The notes: generated by a model from the letters alone, not told the origin. DNA of 62,224 nt from Natronohydrobacter sp. (GCA_020832585.1 JAFIEL010000005.1:1-62224), one strand, 5' to 3'. Positions 8,276 through 16,640 are shown, numbered from the stretch's first letter. Translations and numbers: made by a program.

Positions 8276-9481
8276 CTAGCCCTCGTCCCGGCGCGCGCCC
8301 ATCCCCGTGCGCGCAAGCTGGCGCACCGCGAGCGTCAGATTGGCCAGATCCGAGCGCAGATCGGTGGTGCTTTCCAGACGCCCGGCCGAGACTTCTTCGG
8401 CGATACGCAGAAGCTGGCTGTCCATGTTGCGCAGGCGCAAACGGATTTCGGCCTGCGCCGCAGGGCCGGATTCGGCGGCATGTTCGCGGAAATGCAGAAG
8501 CAACTCTTCCTGCACGCGCGCCAGACGATCAAGCGCCGCGCCCGATGCAGGCGAATCATCGCCCCCGCCAATTCCACCGCTTTCCGCCAATCTGTCGATG
8601 GCATCGACCAGATAGCCCAGCGCCTGATCGAGTTGCGCGCGTTCGCGATCCGCCTCGAGTTGCTGACGGTGCATGGCTTCCATCTGCTCGGCCATGCCGT
8701 CCAGCACCTGGATGATCGCGCCCATCTCGCCGCCAGCTTCGGTCTCGCCTGCAACGCCCAGCCGGGTGATGGAGCTCAGCCATTCTTCAAGCTGACGGTA
8801 AAACCGGTTCTGGCCATGCCCTGCAAACAGTTCGAGCATGCCCACCACAAGCGAGCCCGCAAGCCCCAGAAGCGACGAGGAAAACGCCGTGCCCATACCG
8901 CCAAGCTGCGCTTCCAGACCGGTCATCAGATTCTCGAAAACCTGAATACCGGTCTGGTTGTCCTCTGGCGCGAGCGAACGGATCGTGTCAACGACAGCAG
9001 GCACAGTCGTCGCCAGCCCGTAGAATGTGCCCAGAAGGCCAAGGAAGATCAGCAGCGAGATGATATAGCGCGTGATGTCGCGCAATTCGTCCAGACGGGT
9101 TGCGACGGAATCCAGAATGGAACTGGCGGAACTGGAACTGATCTTGCTGCCCCGCCCGCGCCCGCGCAAAAGTGCGGCAAGCGGCAAAAGAAGCGCCGGC
9201 GGGATGGTCGCTTCATGGCCTGCACGGTCGGCGGCGAACCCTTCGATCCAGATGATCGAGCGGTTAAGCTGGATCACCTGCCAGAAGGTCGCGAAAACGC
9301 CCAAGACAAAGACCAGAAAGATGAACCCGTTCAGCCAGATATTCGCGAGGAAGATGCCTGCAACCCGTGGCAGGGCAAACCATGTACCCACGGTTACAAG
9401 CAGCAACACCACCAGCATCAACACGATCTGGCGCACGGGTCGGGAAAACTGCGTCTGCACCCCAAGCTGGGATCTGGCCAT
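8276..9481 (-). CDS. MotA/TolQ/ExbB-like proton channel subunit
   Basis: This protein of 401 residues has membrane helices at about 20-38, 48-70, 140-165 and 190-220. The last two carry the MotA/TolQ/ExbB features LLIFLGLLGTFYGLATTVP and GMGTAFSSSLLGLAGSLVVGMLE. The C-terminal 170 residues are cytoplasmic and helical, with coiled-coil potential (EQMEAMHRQQLEADRERAQL). It pairs with the MotB/OmpA-like protein encoded directly downstream. ATG at 9481 was preferred over GTG at 9517 because an AGGA sits nine bases upstream. The pair is not flagellar by context. What it drives (envelope work, polysaccharide or defence) cannot be told. Confidence 0.78.
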   Translation of the reverse strand: MARSQLGVQTQFSRPVRQIVLMLVVLLLVTVGTWFALPRVAGIFLANIWLNGFIFLVFVLGVFATFWQVIQLNRSIIWIEGFAADRAGHEATIPPALLLPLAALLRGRGRGSKISSSSASSILDSVATRLDELRDITRYIISLLIFLGLLGTFYGLATTVPAVVDTIRSLAPEDNQTGIQVFENLMTGLEAQLGGMGTAFSSSLLGLAGSLVVGMLELFAGHGQNRFYRQLEEWLSSITRLGVAGETEAGGEMGAIIQVLDGMAEQMEAMHRQQLEADRERAQLDQALGYLVDAIDRLAESGGIGGGDDSPASGAALDRLARVQEELLLHFREHAAESGPAAQAEIRLRLRNMDSQLLRIAEEVSAGRLESTTDLRSDLANLTLAVRQLARTGMGARRDEG

Positions 9482-9572
9482 GATCGGGCGTCCTGATCCT
9501 CTTTTAACTATCGTCACCCTAGGTCAGTCGCTGCCCGCTGCCAACCGGGTATTTCACTGATCACACAAGATT

Positions 9573-9598
9573 ATGGCCGCCCCGGCGAGGACGGCCAT
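9573..9598 (-). terminator. Stem-loop downstream of the DUF2852 gene
   Basis: A ten-base-pair stem (ATGGCCGTCC with GGGCGGCCAT, one G-U pair) with a six-base loop lies just after the DUF2852 stop and before the start of the MotA-like gene. There is no clear T run, so this may be a weak terminator or an RNA-stabilising hairpin. Confidence 0.45.
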
Positions 9599-9618
9599 GT
9601 GACGCGCGTGACAGGGTG

Positions 9619-10014
9619 TCACGCTTCTTCGCGGGTCTCGGTTTCGCGGCGGCGACGGTTTTCATCCATGAACATGTCGAATTCCGATTTGTCCTTGGCG
9701 TCGCGCAAGCGCGCGAGGAAGGCATCGAATGCCGCCTGTTCATCTTCGAGGCGCTTGATCATGTCCGTCTTGTAGGCGTCAAAAGCGCTGTTGCCGGAGG
9801 AGCGCATCACCCCGGAGCCATTGTGCAGTTTCGCGCGGCAGGATTTTCCGAACATCTGTTTTCCCCAGATCATGTAAGCCAGAAGTGCCAGCCCGATGGG
9901 CCAGAACAGGATGAAGCCCAGAACCATCGCGGCGATCCAGCCGGGCTTGCCGTAACCGTCAAGCCAGCTTTCGGCCCGCCGAGGCCAGGACAAGTGTGCA
10001 GTCGCTGTCGTCAT
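9619..10014 (-). CDS. DUF2852 domain protein
   Basis: This 131-residue protein has one or two membrane segments in the N-terminal half (GWIAAMVLGFILFWPIGLALLAYMIW) and a charged helical C-terminus (FLARLRDAKDKSEFDMFMDE). This layout and the WPIGL/Y-x-W pattern are typical of the alphaproteobacterial DUF2852 family, which has no known function. The start at 10014 was chosen for the AGGGAA six bases upstream. The frame is open 20 codons further up without a ribosome site. The 331 bases between this start and 10345 hold no gene that I can support, only the terminator at 10258-10292. Confidence 0.75.
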   Translation of the reverse strand: MTTATAHLSWPRRAESWLDGYGKPGWIAAMVLGFILFWPIGLALLAYMIWGKQMFGKSCRAKLHNGSGVMRSSGNSAFDAYKTDMIKRLEDEQAAFDAFLARLRDAKDKSEFDMFMDENRRRRETETREEA

Positions 10015-10257
10015 GTCATTTCCCTCTCTCTTCTCGGTGTGAATGTTATTAACATTTACATAAATGGGAGGCAAGCGGATTTGTTCAAGAGCCCTGACGA
10101 TGTTTTTTCAAAGCGGAAGAAGTTGATCGGGACTCATGCCATGGGCCGTGCAGGCATCGCACCGTGAGTGTGATGTAAGTGCGGCTTGAAATTGTTCAGG
10201 CTGAGATCCGAAAGTCGAATGGCAACATGGCAGGACATCACGGCGCAACACATGTCC

Positions 10258-10292
10258 AAAAAAACAAGACCCAAGCCCGTCAGGCCTGGGTC
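10258..10292 (-). terminator. Rho-independent terminator
   Basis: On the minus strand a ten-base-pair stem (GACCCAGGCC with GGCTTGGGTC, one G-U pair) and a five-base loop are followed by TTG and seven T. It lies 54 bases after the stop of the 58-residue acidic protein. This supports that small gene being transcribed. Confidence 0.85.
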
Positions 10293-10345
10293 AATAGACG
10301 CGCATCAGGATTGCTGCGCTCAGTCTGATACAGTGGGGGTTTGGG

Positions 10346-10522
10346 TTATTTTCCCGCAACACACCGCCATTCGGCGACATGAATGACGCGCTCGATGCGC
10401 GCAAGTTCACGCAACCGATCACGCTCGATGTCTGCGGCATCATCCATGTCACAATCAAAGTCGAAGATCGCATCTGCATCTGCATCTGCATCTGGGGCAT
10501 GTACGTTTTCAAAATCGAGCAT
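10346..10522 (-). CDS. Small acidic protein with Asp-Ala repeats
   Basis: The 58-residue protein begins MLDFENVHAP and continues with an Asp-Ala repeat, then an Asp-rich stretch (IFDFDCDMDDAADIE) and a basic amphipathic C-terminus (RDRLRELARIERVIHVAEW). An excellent ribosome site (AAGGAGA, eight bases before the ATG) and a strong terminator downstream argue that it is real. I do not recognise a family. The acidic block could bind metal or act as a nucleic-acid mimic, but this is speculation. Confidence 0.55.
   Translation of the reverse strand: MLDFENVHAPDADADADAIFDFDCDMDDAADIERDRLRELARIERVIHVAEWRCVAGK
10471..10494 (-). repeat. Hexanucleotide repeat, four copies, inside the acidic-protein gene
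   Basis: Four perfect copies of CATCTG (read as CAGATG on the coding strand) encode the Asp-Ala repeat. The unit is a multiple of three, so slippage would change repeat number without breaking the frame. Confidence 0.8.
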
Positions 10523-10719
10523 CGCTTCACTCTCCTTGATCTGCAGACTGCGCGATTGCGACAGTCGCCGGTCGATAAATCCACCTGGCAGACGCGGATC
10601 TGCCTGTCTCACCCATTGTCATAACCATGATTCGTGACAGTTGGATGACCGCAGCGACCGAACTGCGCCATAATTCGGGCAATGCCAGACCACTGCGGAT
10701 GTCAAACGTCAGGGCGGAG

Positions 10720-11337
10720 TCAGCGATCCGGCTCCAGAAAGCCCAGCCCGCGCAGGTAAATCCCGATCCCGGTTTCCAGCAGGTCCTCTGGTGTGAAAGG
10801 CCCGCGCGATCCCGGCGCGCCGCGCGCATAGAGTTCGACAATGCCGTGGCTCATGGCGCTGACATGGGCGGCAAACATTTCCGTCGGCGGACGCCGGTCC
10901 GGCGGCAGGCGCTGCGAGAGGTCATCAGCGGCGCGCACCAAGACCTTGTTTGCACGCGCACAAGCTGCGGCCAGATCCCGCGTCGCATTGGGCGATATGC
11001 CTGATTCGAACATCGCCACATAATGCCCCGGATGCTTGCGCGCGAAAGCCAGATAGGCCCGGCCCACGGCCTCGAACGCCGCCAGGGGCGAGGGCTGGCC
11101 ATCGCGGTAAGCATATTCCAGCAGATCCGCGAACAACTCGAATCCCTGCCGCGCCAGTTCGACGATCAGTTCCTCGCGCCCGGTGAAATGCCGGTAGGGG
11201 GCCGCCGCCGACACATCGGCCAGTTTCGCGGCCTCGGCCATCGTGAACCCATGCGGGCCCTTGTCGGCGATCAGATCAAGCGCGGCCTCGACCAGCGCCT
11301 GTTTCAGATTGCCGTGGTGATAGCCGCGTTTGGCCAT
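10720..11337 (-). CDS. TetR/AcrR family transcriptional regulator
   Basis: This 205-residue regulator has the TetR-type N-terminal helix-turn-helix (residues about 10-55; GFTMAEAAKLADVSAAAPYRHFTGREEL). The C-terminal ligand domain resembles the TetR_C family with WHG-like features. It starts MAKRGYHHGNLKQALVEAA, a frequent N-terminus in this group. ATG at 11337 was chosen, with an AGGAG 11 bases upstream. Its target is unknown, because its nearest neighbours are the SRP RNA gene (divergent) and the small acidic protein. The ligand cannot be predicted. Confidence 0.85.
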   Translation of the reverse strand: MAKRGYHHGNLKQALVEAALDLIADKGPHGFTMAEAAKLADVSAAAPYRHFTGREELIVELARQGFELFADLLEYAYRDGQPSPLAAFEAVGRAYLAFARKHPGHYVAMFESGISPNATRDLAAACARANKVLVRAADDLSQRLPPDRRPPTEMFAAHVSAMSHGIVELYARGAPGSRGPFTPEDLLETGIGIYLRGLGFLEPDR

Positions 11338-11419
11338 GATGGCTGTCGCTCCTTGCCTATGGCCTATCTCTAGGCCAAACCGCCGCGATGGGAAACTGCA
11401 AACCCGGCGTCGGGTCTGC

Positions 11420-11447
11420 TTGCAAAGCCCGCGTGAAACGCTTATCT
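11420..11447 (+). promoter_or_regulatory. Candidate sigma-70-type promoter of the SRP RNA gene
   Basis: TTGCAA at 11420-11425 and TTATCT at 11442-11447 are separated by 16 bases. The latter ends eight bases before the proposed 5' end of the SRP RNA at 11456, which is the expected distance to a transcription start. Confidence 0.5.
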
Positions 11448-11455
11448 GCACGCTC

Positions 11456-11549
11456 GAGAGGTTGGCGCGGGCAGACGCCTTGCCAACCCGGTCAGGTCCG
11501 GAAGGAAGCAGCCGCAGCATTTCCCGTCTGGGTCGCAGTCCAGCCTCTC
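11456..11549 (+). ncRNA. ffs: SRP RNA (4.5S, small bacterial type)
   Basis: The invariant domain IV loop is present: GGTCAGGTCCGGAAGGAAGC, followed by AGCC, the binding site for the Ffh M domain. The flanks pair into one long hairpin, with GAGAGG at 11456-11461 matching CCTCTC at 11544-11549. The length of about 94 bases fits the small SRP RNA of proteobacteria. The RNA and Ffh form the signal recognition particle that targets membrane proteins. The ends are set by the pairing and could differ by a few bases. Confidence 0.93.
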
Positions 11550-11652
11550 ACCTTCAGATTCTGCTGCGACATCGCCAAGGGACAGAATCATTTTCCCATC
11601 TCAGAAGCGTGCTATCCTGCAAGCAGGATTTGCAGCACGATGAGCGCGTCAC

Positions 11653-12516
11653 ATGGCATTCAATCTTCTTCCAACAGAGGCTGTTTTTCGTAATCTGCTG
11701 GCGGCGGCTTTTCTGTCAGCTTCTGCGGTGGCGGGTCTGGCGCAAGGGTCAAGCAGGGCTGAACCCGTGACCGGCGCCGGGGTGACAACCATCGGAGGCA
11801 TCGCGACACATGCGGCTGTGAATGTCAGGGTCGGGCCAGCGCCTGTCTTTCCGGTCGTGGCGACCCTCGGCTATGGCACGCGTGTTCAGAAGGGATACTG
11901 CATCGGCGGGGGATCAGCCCAGTGGTGCAAGATTGAAACCATGGATGGCCGGATCGAAGGATATGTCGCGGGGCGGTTTCTTGTCTCGGGGGATAGCCGC
12001 CCCCCTGACGGCGGTATCGAGGATGGCGGGCCCGATTACTGGGTTGTGACGGGTATTCCAGCGGGGTCGCGGCTGAACGTCCGCCGCGATCCTTCCACCA
12101 ACGCCCCTGCCCTTGCCACATTGAGTGAAGGCGAGATCGTGCAGAATCTTGGGTGCCAGATCCACGACCGAGCGCGCTGGTGCAGGATTCGTTCGATCAT
12201 CGGCATGGATGTGACGGGTTGGGTGGCCGGACGTTATCTGAGCGAGTCCCGAGGACCGATTGCGATACAGCCGCCTGCCGGTGGGGCGCATGGTCCTGAT
12301 TTCTACGTTGTTCACGGCCTGGCGGCGGGTGATAGCCTGAATATCCGCGCAGAGCCCTCGGCGCAGAGCGCCATACTGGGGCGGCTCAATTCAGGTGCGC
12401 GGGTGAGGAACCTGGGATGCCGCCAGAGCGGGTCAACCCGTTGGTGCCGGATCGAGACAACAGGCGGTGTGGTCGTCAATGGCTGGGTGAACGGGCGATA
12501 TCTTCGGGAAGGCTAG
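11653..12516 (+). CDS. Exported protein with three bacterial SH3 domains
   Basis: The 287-residue protein has a signal peptide (1 to about 31, ending VAGLAQ). Three SH3b repeats follow at about 54-110, 128-196 and 217-284. Each has the pattern LNVRxxPSxxxxxLxxLxxGxxV, then a Cys, eight residues, WC, and a closing GWVxGRYL. The Cys pairs 83/92, 168/177 and 256/265 are spaced identically and probably form a disulfide in each domain. SH3b domains often bind peptidoglycan or surface ligands. No enzyme domain is attached. It stands alone after the SRP RNA gene. Confidence 0.8.
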   Translation: MAFNLLPTEAVFRNLLAAAFLSASAVAGLAQGSSRAEPVTGAGVTTIGGIATHAAVNVRVGPAPVFPVVATLGYGTRVQKGYCIGGGSAQWCKIETMDGRIEGYVAGRFLVSGDSRPPDGGIEDGGPDYWVVTGIPAGSRLNVRRDPSTNAPALATLSEGEIVQNLGCQIHDRARWCRIRSIIGMDVTGWVAGRYLSESRGPIAIQPPAGGAHGPDFYVVHGLAAGDSLNIRAEPSAQSAILGRLNSGARVRNLGCRQSGSTRWCRIETTGGVVVNGWVNGRYLREG

Positions 12517-12665
12517 CCTCGTCGCGCTTTCATGCATCGTGGCATCGAAACTGCATTGGATATCGCATCTATATGGGCGCAACAGCGACAGATGCCACGC
12601 CTCAGCAGGCAGCGGCTGACAAGCGCTTGACAGCGTTGCGGCATGGGCGCAGGGGCTGTCGCTGA

Positions 12666-13346
12666 GTGAAAGATCAAGGCATGCCCATATCCCCCTACGA
12701 GCAGACTGGCTTCTATGACACGGCAATCGCCGCCGGGCGACACCGTGCGATTGTCGGCGGGCGATGGGACGAAACCGGGCGCGCTGCGATGGCAGCGCTG
12801 ATCGAAGCCGGGCTTGCGCCGCATCATCACCTGCTCGATATCGGCGCTGGCGCGCTGCGGCTGGGCTGCAAGGCCGTGCCTTATCTGGAGCAGGGGCATT
12901 ACTGGGCGACGGATGCCTCGCGTGCGCTGATGCTGGCAGGGTATCAATTCGAGCTGGAGGATCCGGCACGGCTGGACCCGGCGCAGTTGATCGAGGATGC
13001 GGATTTCGCGTGTCCCGGTGTGCCGGACACGATCACCCATGCAATCGCCTTTGCCGTTTTTCCGCATCTTCCGCGCTGCAAGCTGGATCTTGCGCTGACC
13101 CGACTGCACCGCTTCACAAGGCTGGAAAAACTGCTGTTCACCGTGTTTCTGGCCCCCGATGCCGCGACGGCAGCCGCGCCCTATAGGCAGGCGGATGGCG
13201 TTGTGACCCATAGCCAGCGCGCGCCCTATCACCTGTTGGCGCGCGATCTGGAGGAAATGGCGCAGGCCCATAGCTGGCATCTGACCCGCAGCACCCGGAT
13301 GCTGCCACGCGGCCAGATCCTGTTCATCGCCGAGCCATCGCGCTAA
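12666..13346 (+). CDS. Class I SAM-dependent methyltransferase-like protein
   Basis: This 226-residue protein contains HLLDIGAGALRLG at about residue 58, the glycine-rich SAM-binding motif I. An acidic residue follows in the next strand (YWATDASRALM). The rest has the length and hydrophobic pattern of a seven-strand Rossmann methyltransferase. The substrate is unknown. GTG at 12666 was chosen (AGGGG ten bases upstream), although ATG at 12681 is possible. The 149 bases before it hold nothing I can support. It appears to be a single-gene unit, with the ggt gene following after 126 bases on the same strand. Confidence 0.7.
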   Translation: MKDQGMPISPYEQTGFYDTAIAAGRHRAIVGGRWDETGRAAMAALIEAGLAPHHHLLDIGAGALRLGCKAVPYLEQGHYWATDASRALMLAGYQFELEDPARLDPAQLIEDADFACPGVPDTITHAIAFAVFPHLPRCKLDLALTRLHRFTRLEKLLFTVFLAPDAATAAAPYRQADGVVTHSQRAPYHLLARDLEEMAQAHSWHLTRSTRMLPRGQILFIAEPSR

Positions 13347-13472
13347 ACGCCGTCCGGCCTGAAACGGGTTGCCAGACCCCGGCTGCGCTACTACCGTGGG
13401 TTGCAAAAGGGGCGTGCGGTCATGCTGCCCCCTTTTCCCGCCCAAGAAGGTTTTTCAGCAAGGGAGGATCAA

Positions 13473-15272
13473 ATGGTCCAGAGTACTCGTTTCACATCAA
13501 CGGCTTTGGTGGCGCTTCTGGCGGCCTGGCCTGTCATGGCGCAACAAACTTCGGATGTGGTGGTGCCAGAACCGCAGACCGAGGTCACGCAGGACTTTCC
13601 CGGCATTTCCGATGCGGCCCGTGCAGCACTGGACGCGAAAACCGCAGGCTTGAGCACCGAGGCCGAGACATGGATGGTTGCCGCCGCAAATCCGCTGGCG
13701 GTCGAGGCGGGCGCGCGGGTGCTGCGCGAGGGCGGAAATGCCGCCGATGCCATGGTTGCCGTGCAGGCGGTTCTGGGGTTGGTCGAGCCGCAATCCTCTG
13801 GTCTGGGGGGTGGTGCGTTTCTGGTTTGGTACGATGCCGCAACCGGAGAGATCACAACGCTGGACGGGCGCGAAACAGCGCCCCTTGCAGCCGACCCACG
13901 CTATTTTCTGGATTCCGAGGGCGAACCGCTGAATTTCCAGACCGCCGTGGTCTCTGGCCGATCTGTCGGCACGCCCGGCACGCCGCGCCTGATGGAAGAA
14001 GCGCATCGTCGCTGGGGTCAGGCCAATTGGCGCAGCCTGTTTGATGATGCGATCACTTTGGCCGAGGACGGATTCACGGTTTCGGCCCGTATGGCCGATT
14101 CGGTCGCAGGGGCCGCGGAAACCCTTGCGGTTTTCCCGGCGACTGCGGAGTATTTCCTGCCCGGTGGTGCGCCACTGGCGGCAGGGGATATGCTGGTCAA
14201 CCCGGATTATGCGGACACGCTGCGCCAGATCGCGGCGCGCGGAGCGTCGGCATTCTATACAGGCGAGATTGCGGCCGATATCGTTGCCGCGACGCGCACG
14301 GCGGATCATCCGGGGCTGCTGTCGCTGACCGATCTGGCGCGCTATGAGGTGATCGAGCGGCCAGCCATCTGTTATGATTACCGCGCGCATCAGGTGTGCG
14401 GGATGGGGCCGCCTTCTTCCGGGGCTGTGGCGATTGCGCAGATTCTGGGCAAGCTGGAGCATTTCGATCTGCCCGATATGGACCCGCGCGCGCCCGAAAC
14501 CCGTCGCCTGATGGGGGATGCCACGCGGCTGGCTTTCGCGGATCGGGGCCGGTATCTGGCCGATAGCGATTTCGTGCCGGTTCCGGTCAAGGGACTGATC
14601 GACCGGGATTATCTGGCCACGCGCGCGGAACTCTTGCGCGGGGATGATGCCCTGCCCGAGGTCGCACCGGGGGAACCGGCCTGGGATCATGCGATGCTCT
14701 GGGGCGATGATCTGCGCGAGGAACGGCCCGCGACCTCTCATATCTCTATCGTCGATGGCGCGGGAAATGTCCTGTCGATGACGACGACCATCGAAAGCGG
14801 TTTTGGTGCACGCATTTTCACGCGCGGCTTTCTGCTGAACAATGAATTGACGGATTTTTCCTTCCGCACCCATGCCGGGGGCTGGCCGATTGCAAACCGG
14901 GTCGAGCCGGGCAAGCGGCCGCGGTCGTCGATGTCACCGACAATTGTGCTGCGTGATGGTGCGCCGGTTCTGAGCATCGGCAGCCCCGGCGGGGCCACGA
15001 TCATCGGCTTTACCGCGCAGGCGATCATCGCGCATCTGGACTGGGGCATGGATGTGCAGGACGCGGTGTCGATGCCGCATCTGGTCAACAGCTTCGGCAC
15101 CTATCAGATTGAGGCCGGGACATGGGCCGAGGATCTGGTTGATCCGCTGTCAGAGATGGGGTTTCAGACCAATGTGACGGCACTGACTTCGGGCCTGCAC
15201 GCGATCTCGATCGGGGAGAGTTTGCGCGGGGGCGCTGATCCGCGCCGCGAGGGGATTGCCCTAGGCGAGTGA
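13473..15272 (+). CDS. ggt: Gamma-glutamyltransferase (glutathione hydrolase)
   Basis: This is a 599-residue Ntn-hydrolase precursor with a signal peptide (1 to about 24, ending VMAQQ), so it acts in the periplasm. It cleaves glutathione and other gamma-glutamyl compounds. The protein should self-process before Thr421, which opens the motif TSHISIVDGAGNVLSMT and is the catalytic nucleophile in the family. The oxyanion-hole part PRSSMSPTIVLRDG and the substrate-loop GSPGGATI are present. The ATG at 13473 has a strong ribosome site (GGGAGG, five bases upstream). A hairpin terminator lies between this gene and the convergent cytochrome. Confidence 0.93.
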   Translation: MVQSTRFTSTALVALLAAWPVMAQQTSDVVVPEPQTEVTQDFPGISDAARAALDAKTAGLSTEAETWMVAAANPLAVEAGARVLREGGNAADAMVAVQAVLGLVEPQSSGLGGGAFLVWYDAATGEITTLDGRETAPLAADPRYFLDSEGEPLNFQTAVVSGRSVGTPGTPRLMEEAHRRWGQANWRSLFDDAITLAEDGFTVSARMADSVAGAAETLAVFPATAEYFLPGGAPLAAGDMLVNPDYADTLRQIAARGASAFYTGEIAADIVAATRTADHPGLLSLTDLARYEVIERPAICYDYRAHQVCGMGPPSSGAVAIAQILGKLEHFDLPDMDPRAPETRRLMGDATRLAFADRGRYLADSDFVPVPVKGLIDRDYLATRAELLRGDDALPEVAPGEPAWDHAMLWGDDLREERPATSHISIVDGAGNVLSMTTTIESGFGARIFTRGFLLNNELTDFSFRTHAGGWPIANRVEPGKRPRSSMSPTIVLRDGAPVLSIGSPGGATIIGFTAQAIIAHLDWGMDVQDAVSMPHLVNSFGTYQIEAGTWAEDLVDPLSEMGFQTNVTALTSGLHAISIGESLRGGADPRREGIALGE

Positions 15273-15278
15273 GACAAG

Positions 15279-15311
15279 ATCAGACCGTATGGCCCTGCCA
15301 TGCGGTCTGAT
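15279..15311. terminator. Hairpin between convergent ggt and cytochrome genes
   Basis: ATCAGACCG and CGGTCTGAT form a perfect nine-base-pair stem. ATGG/CCAT pairs inside it around a CCCTG loop. It sits in the 51-base gap between two genes that converge, as a bidirectional terminator would. T tracts are weak on both sides. Confidence 0.6.
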
Positions 15312-15323
15312 ATCCTGTCGGGC

Positions 15324-15728
15324 TCAGTTCGACAAGCTTTGCAGCCAGCGAAACAGCTCGCGCCCGCCTGTGCGCAACTCGACATGCATGCCGCTCTGGG
15401 CATCGGCATTGCCAGTGGTGCTGCGCAGGAACTGGTCGGGATTGGCCAGATAGGCCACGAAATTATCCTCGCTCCAGCGTGCGCCGGTTGCGGCGGCGGC
15501 GCGCAGGTCATTCGAGTAGAAACCGAAGCCGGAAGCTGATGCCAGCGGTCTGCCTGCAATCCCGTAGAGATTCGGCCCCGACCGTCCGCCGCGCGCCAGA
15601 ACAGTGCCGTCCGGCGCTTCGACCGCATGACAGGTGCGGCAATCACGCCAGCGCGCCTCATCCGCCATAGCGCTGCCAAGGCTCGCAGCGAGAGCCAGTC
15701 CGGTGGCAAAGGTCGGAAGGATATTCAT
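15324..15728 (-). CDS. Small periplasmic c-type cytochrome
   Basis: This 134-residue protein has a signal peptide (1 to about 22, ending SAMA) and a single heme-c site CRTCH at residues 30-34. A Met-containing segment near the C-terminus (SGMHVELR) may provide the sixth ligand. It resembles cytochrome c-552/c2-type electron carriers but is shorter and lacks the usual LxxYxxP region. The start at 15728 was chosen because the signal peptide begins there. It is convergent with ggt. The redox partner is unknown. Confidence 0.8.
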   Translation of the reverse strand: MNILPTFATGLALAASLGSAMADEARWRDCRTCHAVEAPDGTVLARGGRSGPNLYGIAGRPLASASGFGFYSNDLRAAAATGARWSEDNFVAYLANPDQFLRSTTGNADAQSGMHVELRTGGRELFRWLQSLSN

Positions 15729-15824
15729 GCCCGCAGCGCCTTCATGCTGATTTTTTCGTGATATAGTCGTGATTTGGCCAAATCGCAACGGGTGAGCGGT
15801 CACGACTCCGGCACTGTTGCCGGA

Positions 15825-16640
15825 TCACGGCTTGAGCCGGTAGCCGGTTCTGAGCCAGCGCCAGCATAGCGCGCCCACGGCCATTGTCGCACCAGAGACC
15901 ACTGCAAGCCCCAGCCAGGGCGAGGCATCCGATGCCCCGATCATCCCATAGCGCGCCCCGTCGATCAGGTAAAAGACCGGGTTCAGGCGGCTGGCCATTT
16001 CCAGCGCGGGGGGCAGCGTGGCAATGGAATAGAACGTGCCCGACAGGAAAGACAGCGGCACGACGATGAAATTGGTGATCGCGGCGATCTGATCGAATTT
16101 GTTCGACAGGATCCCTGCCGCGACGCCCAGCGCACCAAGAAAAGCTGCACCGAGTATGAGGAACATGAGCAGCCAGAGCGGATGTGCGATCCCCTGCCCC
16201 AGGAGCAGCCACAGCGCAAACGCAATGACGGCGCCCACCATCAGACCCCGCACGACTCCTCCTGCCAGATAGCCCAGAAGAAGCTCTGTCGCAGAAAGCG
16301 GCGGCATCAATGTGTCGACGATATTGCCCTGCACCTTTGCGATGACAATGGAAGAAGAGGTATTGGCGAAACTGTTCTGGATCACGGTCATCATCAGGAT
16401 GCCGGGGGCCAGAAATGCCGTGAAGGGAACGCCGAGCACTTCGCCGCGTTGCGGACCTATGGCGAGGGTGAAGACCGCAAGGAACAACCCCGCTGTAACC
16501 AGCGGCGCTGCAAGGGTCTGGGTCCAGACAACAAGGAAGCGCCTGATCTCGCGATCAGCCAGGGCGGCCAGACCCAGCCAGTTGACCCGCCCGAAGCGGC
16601 GCATGCCCATCTGATAGCCGGTTTTCGTGTCCTGTCCCAT
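15825..16640 (-). CDS. ABC-2 type transporter permease
   Basis: The 271-residue integral membrane protein has six helices and matches the ABC-2 permease family (YadH/NodJ type). FLAPGILMMTVIQNSFANTSSSIVIAK and the conserved segment YLIDGARYGMIG near the end are typical. Such permeases export polysaccharides, lipids or drugs with a separate ATPase. No ATPase gene is adjacent in this window, so its partner must be elsewhere. The gene is divergent from gcrA. Confidence 0.85.
   Translation of the reverse strand: MGQDTKTGYQMGMRRFGRVNWLGLAALADREIRRFLVVWTQTLAAPLVTAGLFLAVFTLAIGPQRGEVLGVPFTAFLAPGILMMTVIQNSFANTSSSIVIAKVQGNIVDTLMPPLSATELLLGYLAGGVVRGLMVGAVIAFALWLLLGQGIAHPLWLLMFLILGAAFLGALGVAAGILSNKFDQIAAITNFIVVPLSFLSGTFYSIATLPPALEMASRLNPVFYLIDGARYGMIGASDASPWLGLAVVSGATMAVGALCWRWLRTGYRLKP

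Noticed and set aside
6350-9481. Zorya anti-phage system
   Set aside because: Only MotA- and MotB-like genes are present. No ZorC, ZorD or ZorE-type gene is next to them and the neighbourhood is core genome.
10471-10494. CATCTG repeats as a possible CRISPR or regulatory array
   Set aside because: The units are six bases with no spacers and fall inside a coding frame.
12666-12680. ATG at 12681 as start of the methyltransferase
   Set aside because: GTG at 12666 has a better spaced ribosome site; ATG at 12681 remains possible but the AAGG is directly adjacent to it.
13497-14873. Long minus-strand open frame opposite ggt
   Set aside because: ggt has a signal peptide, a catalytic Thr and a strong ribosome site; the antisense frame has no recognisable domain.
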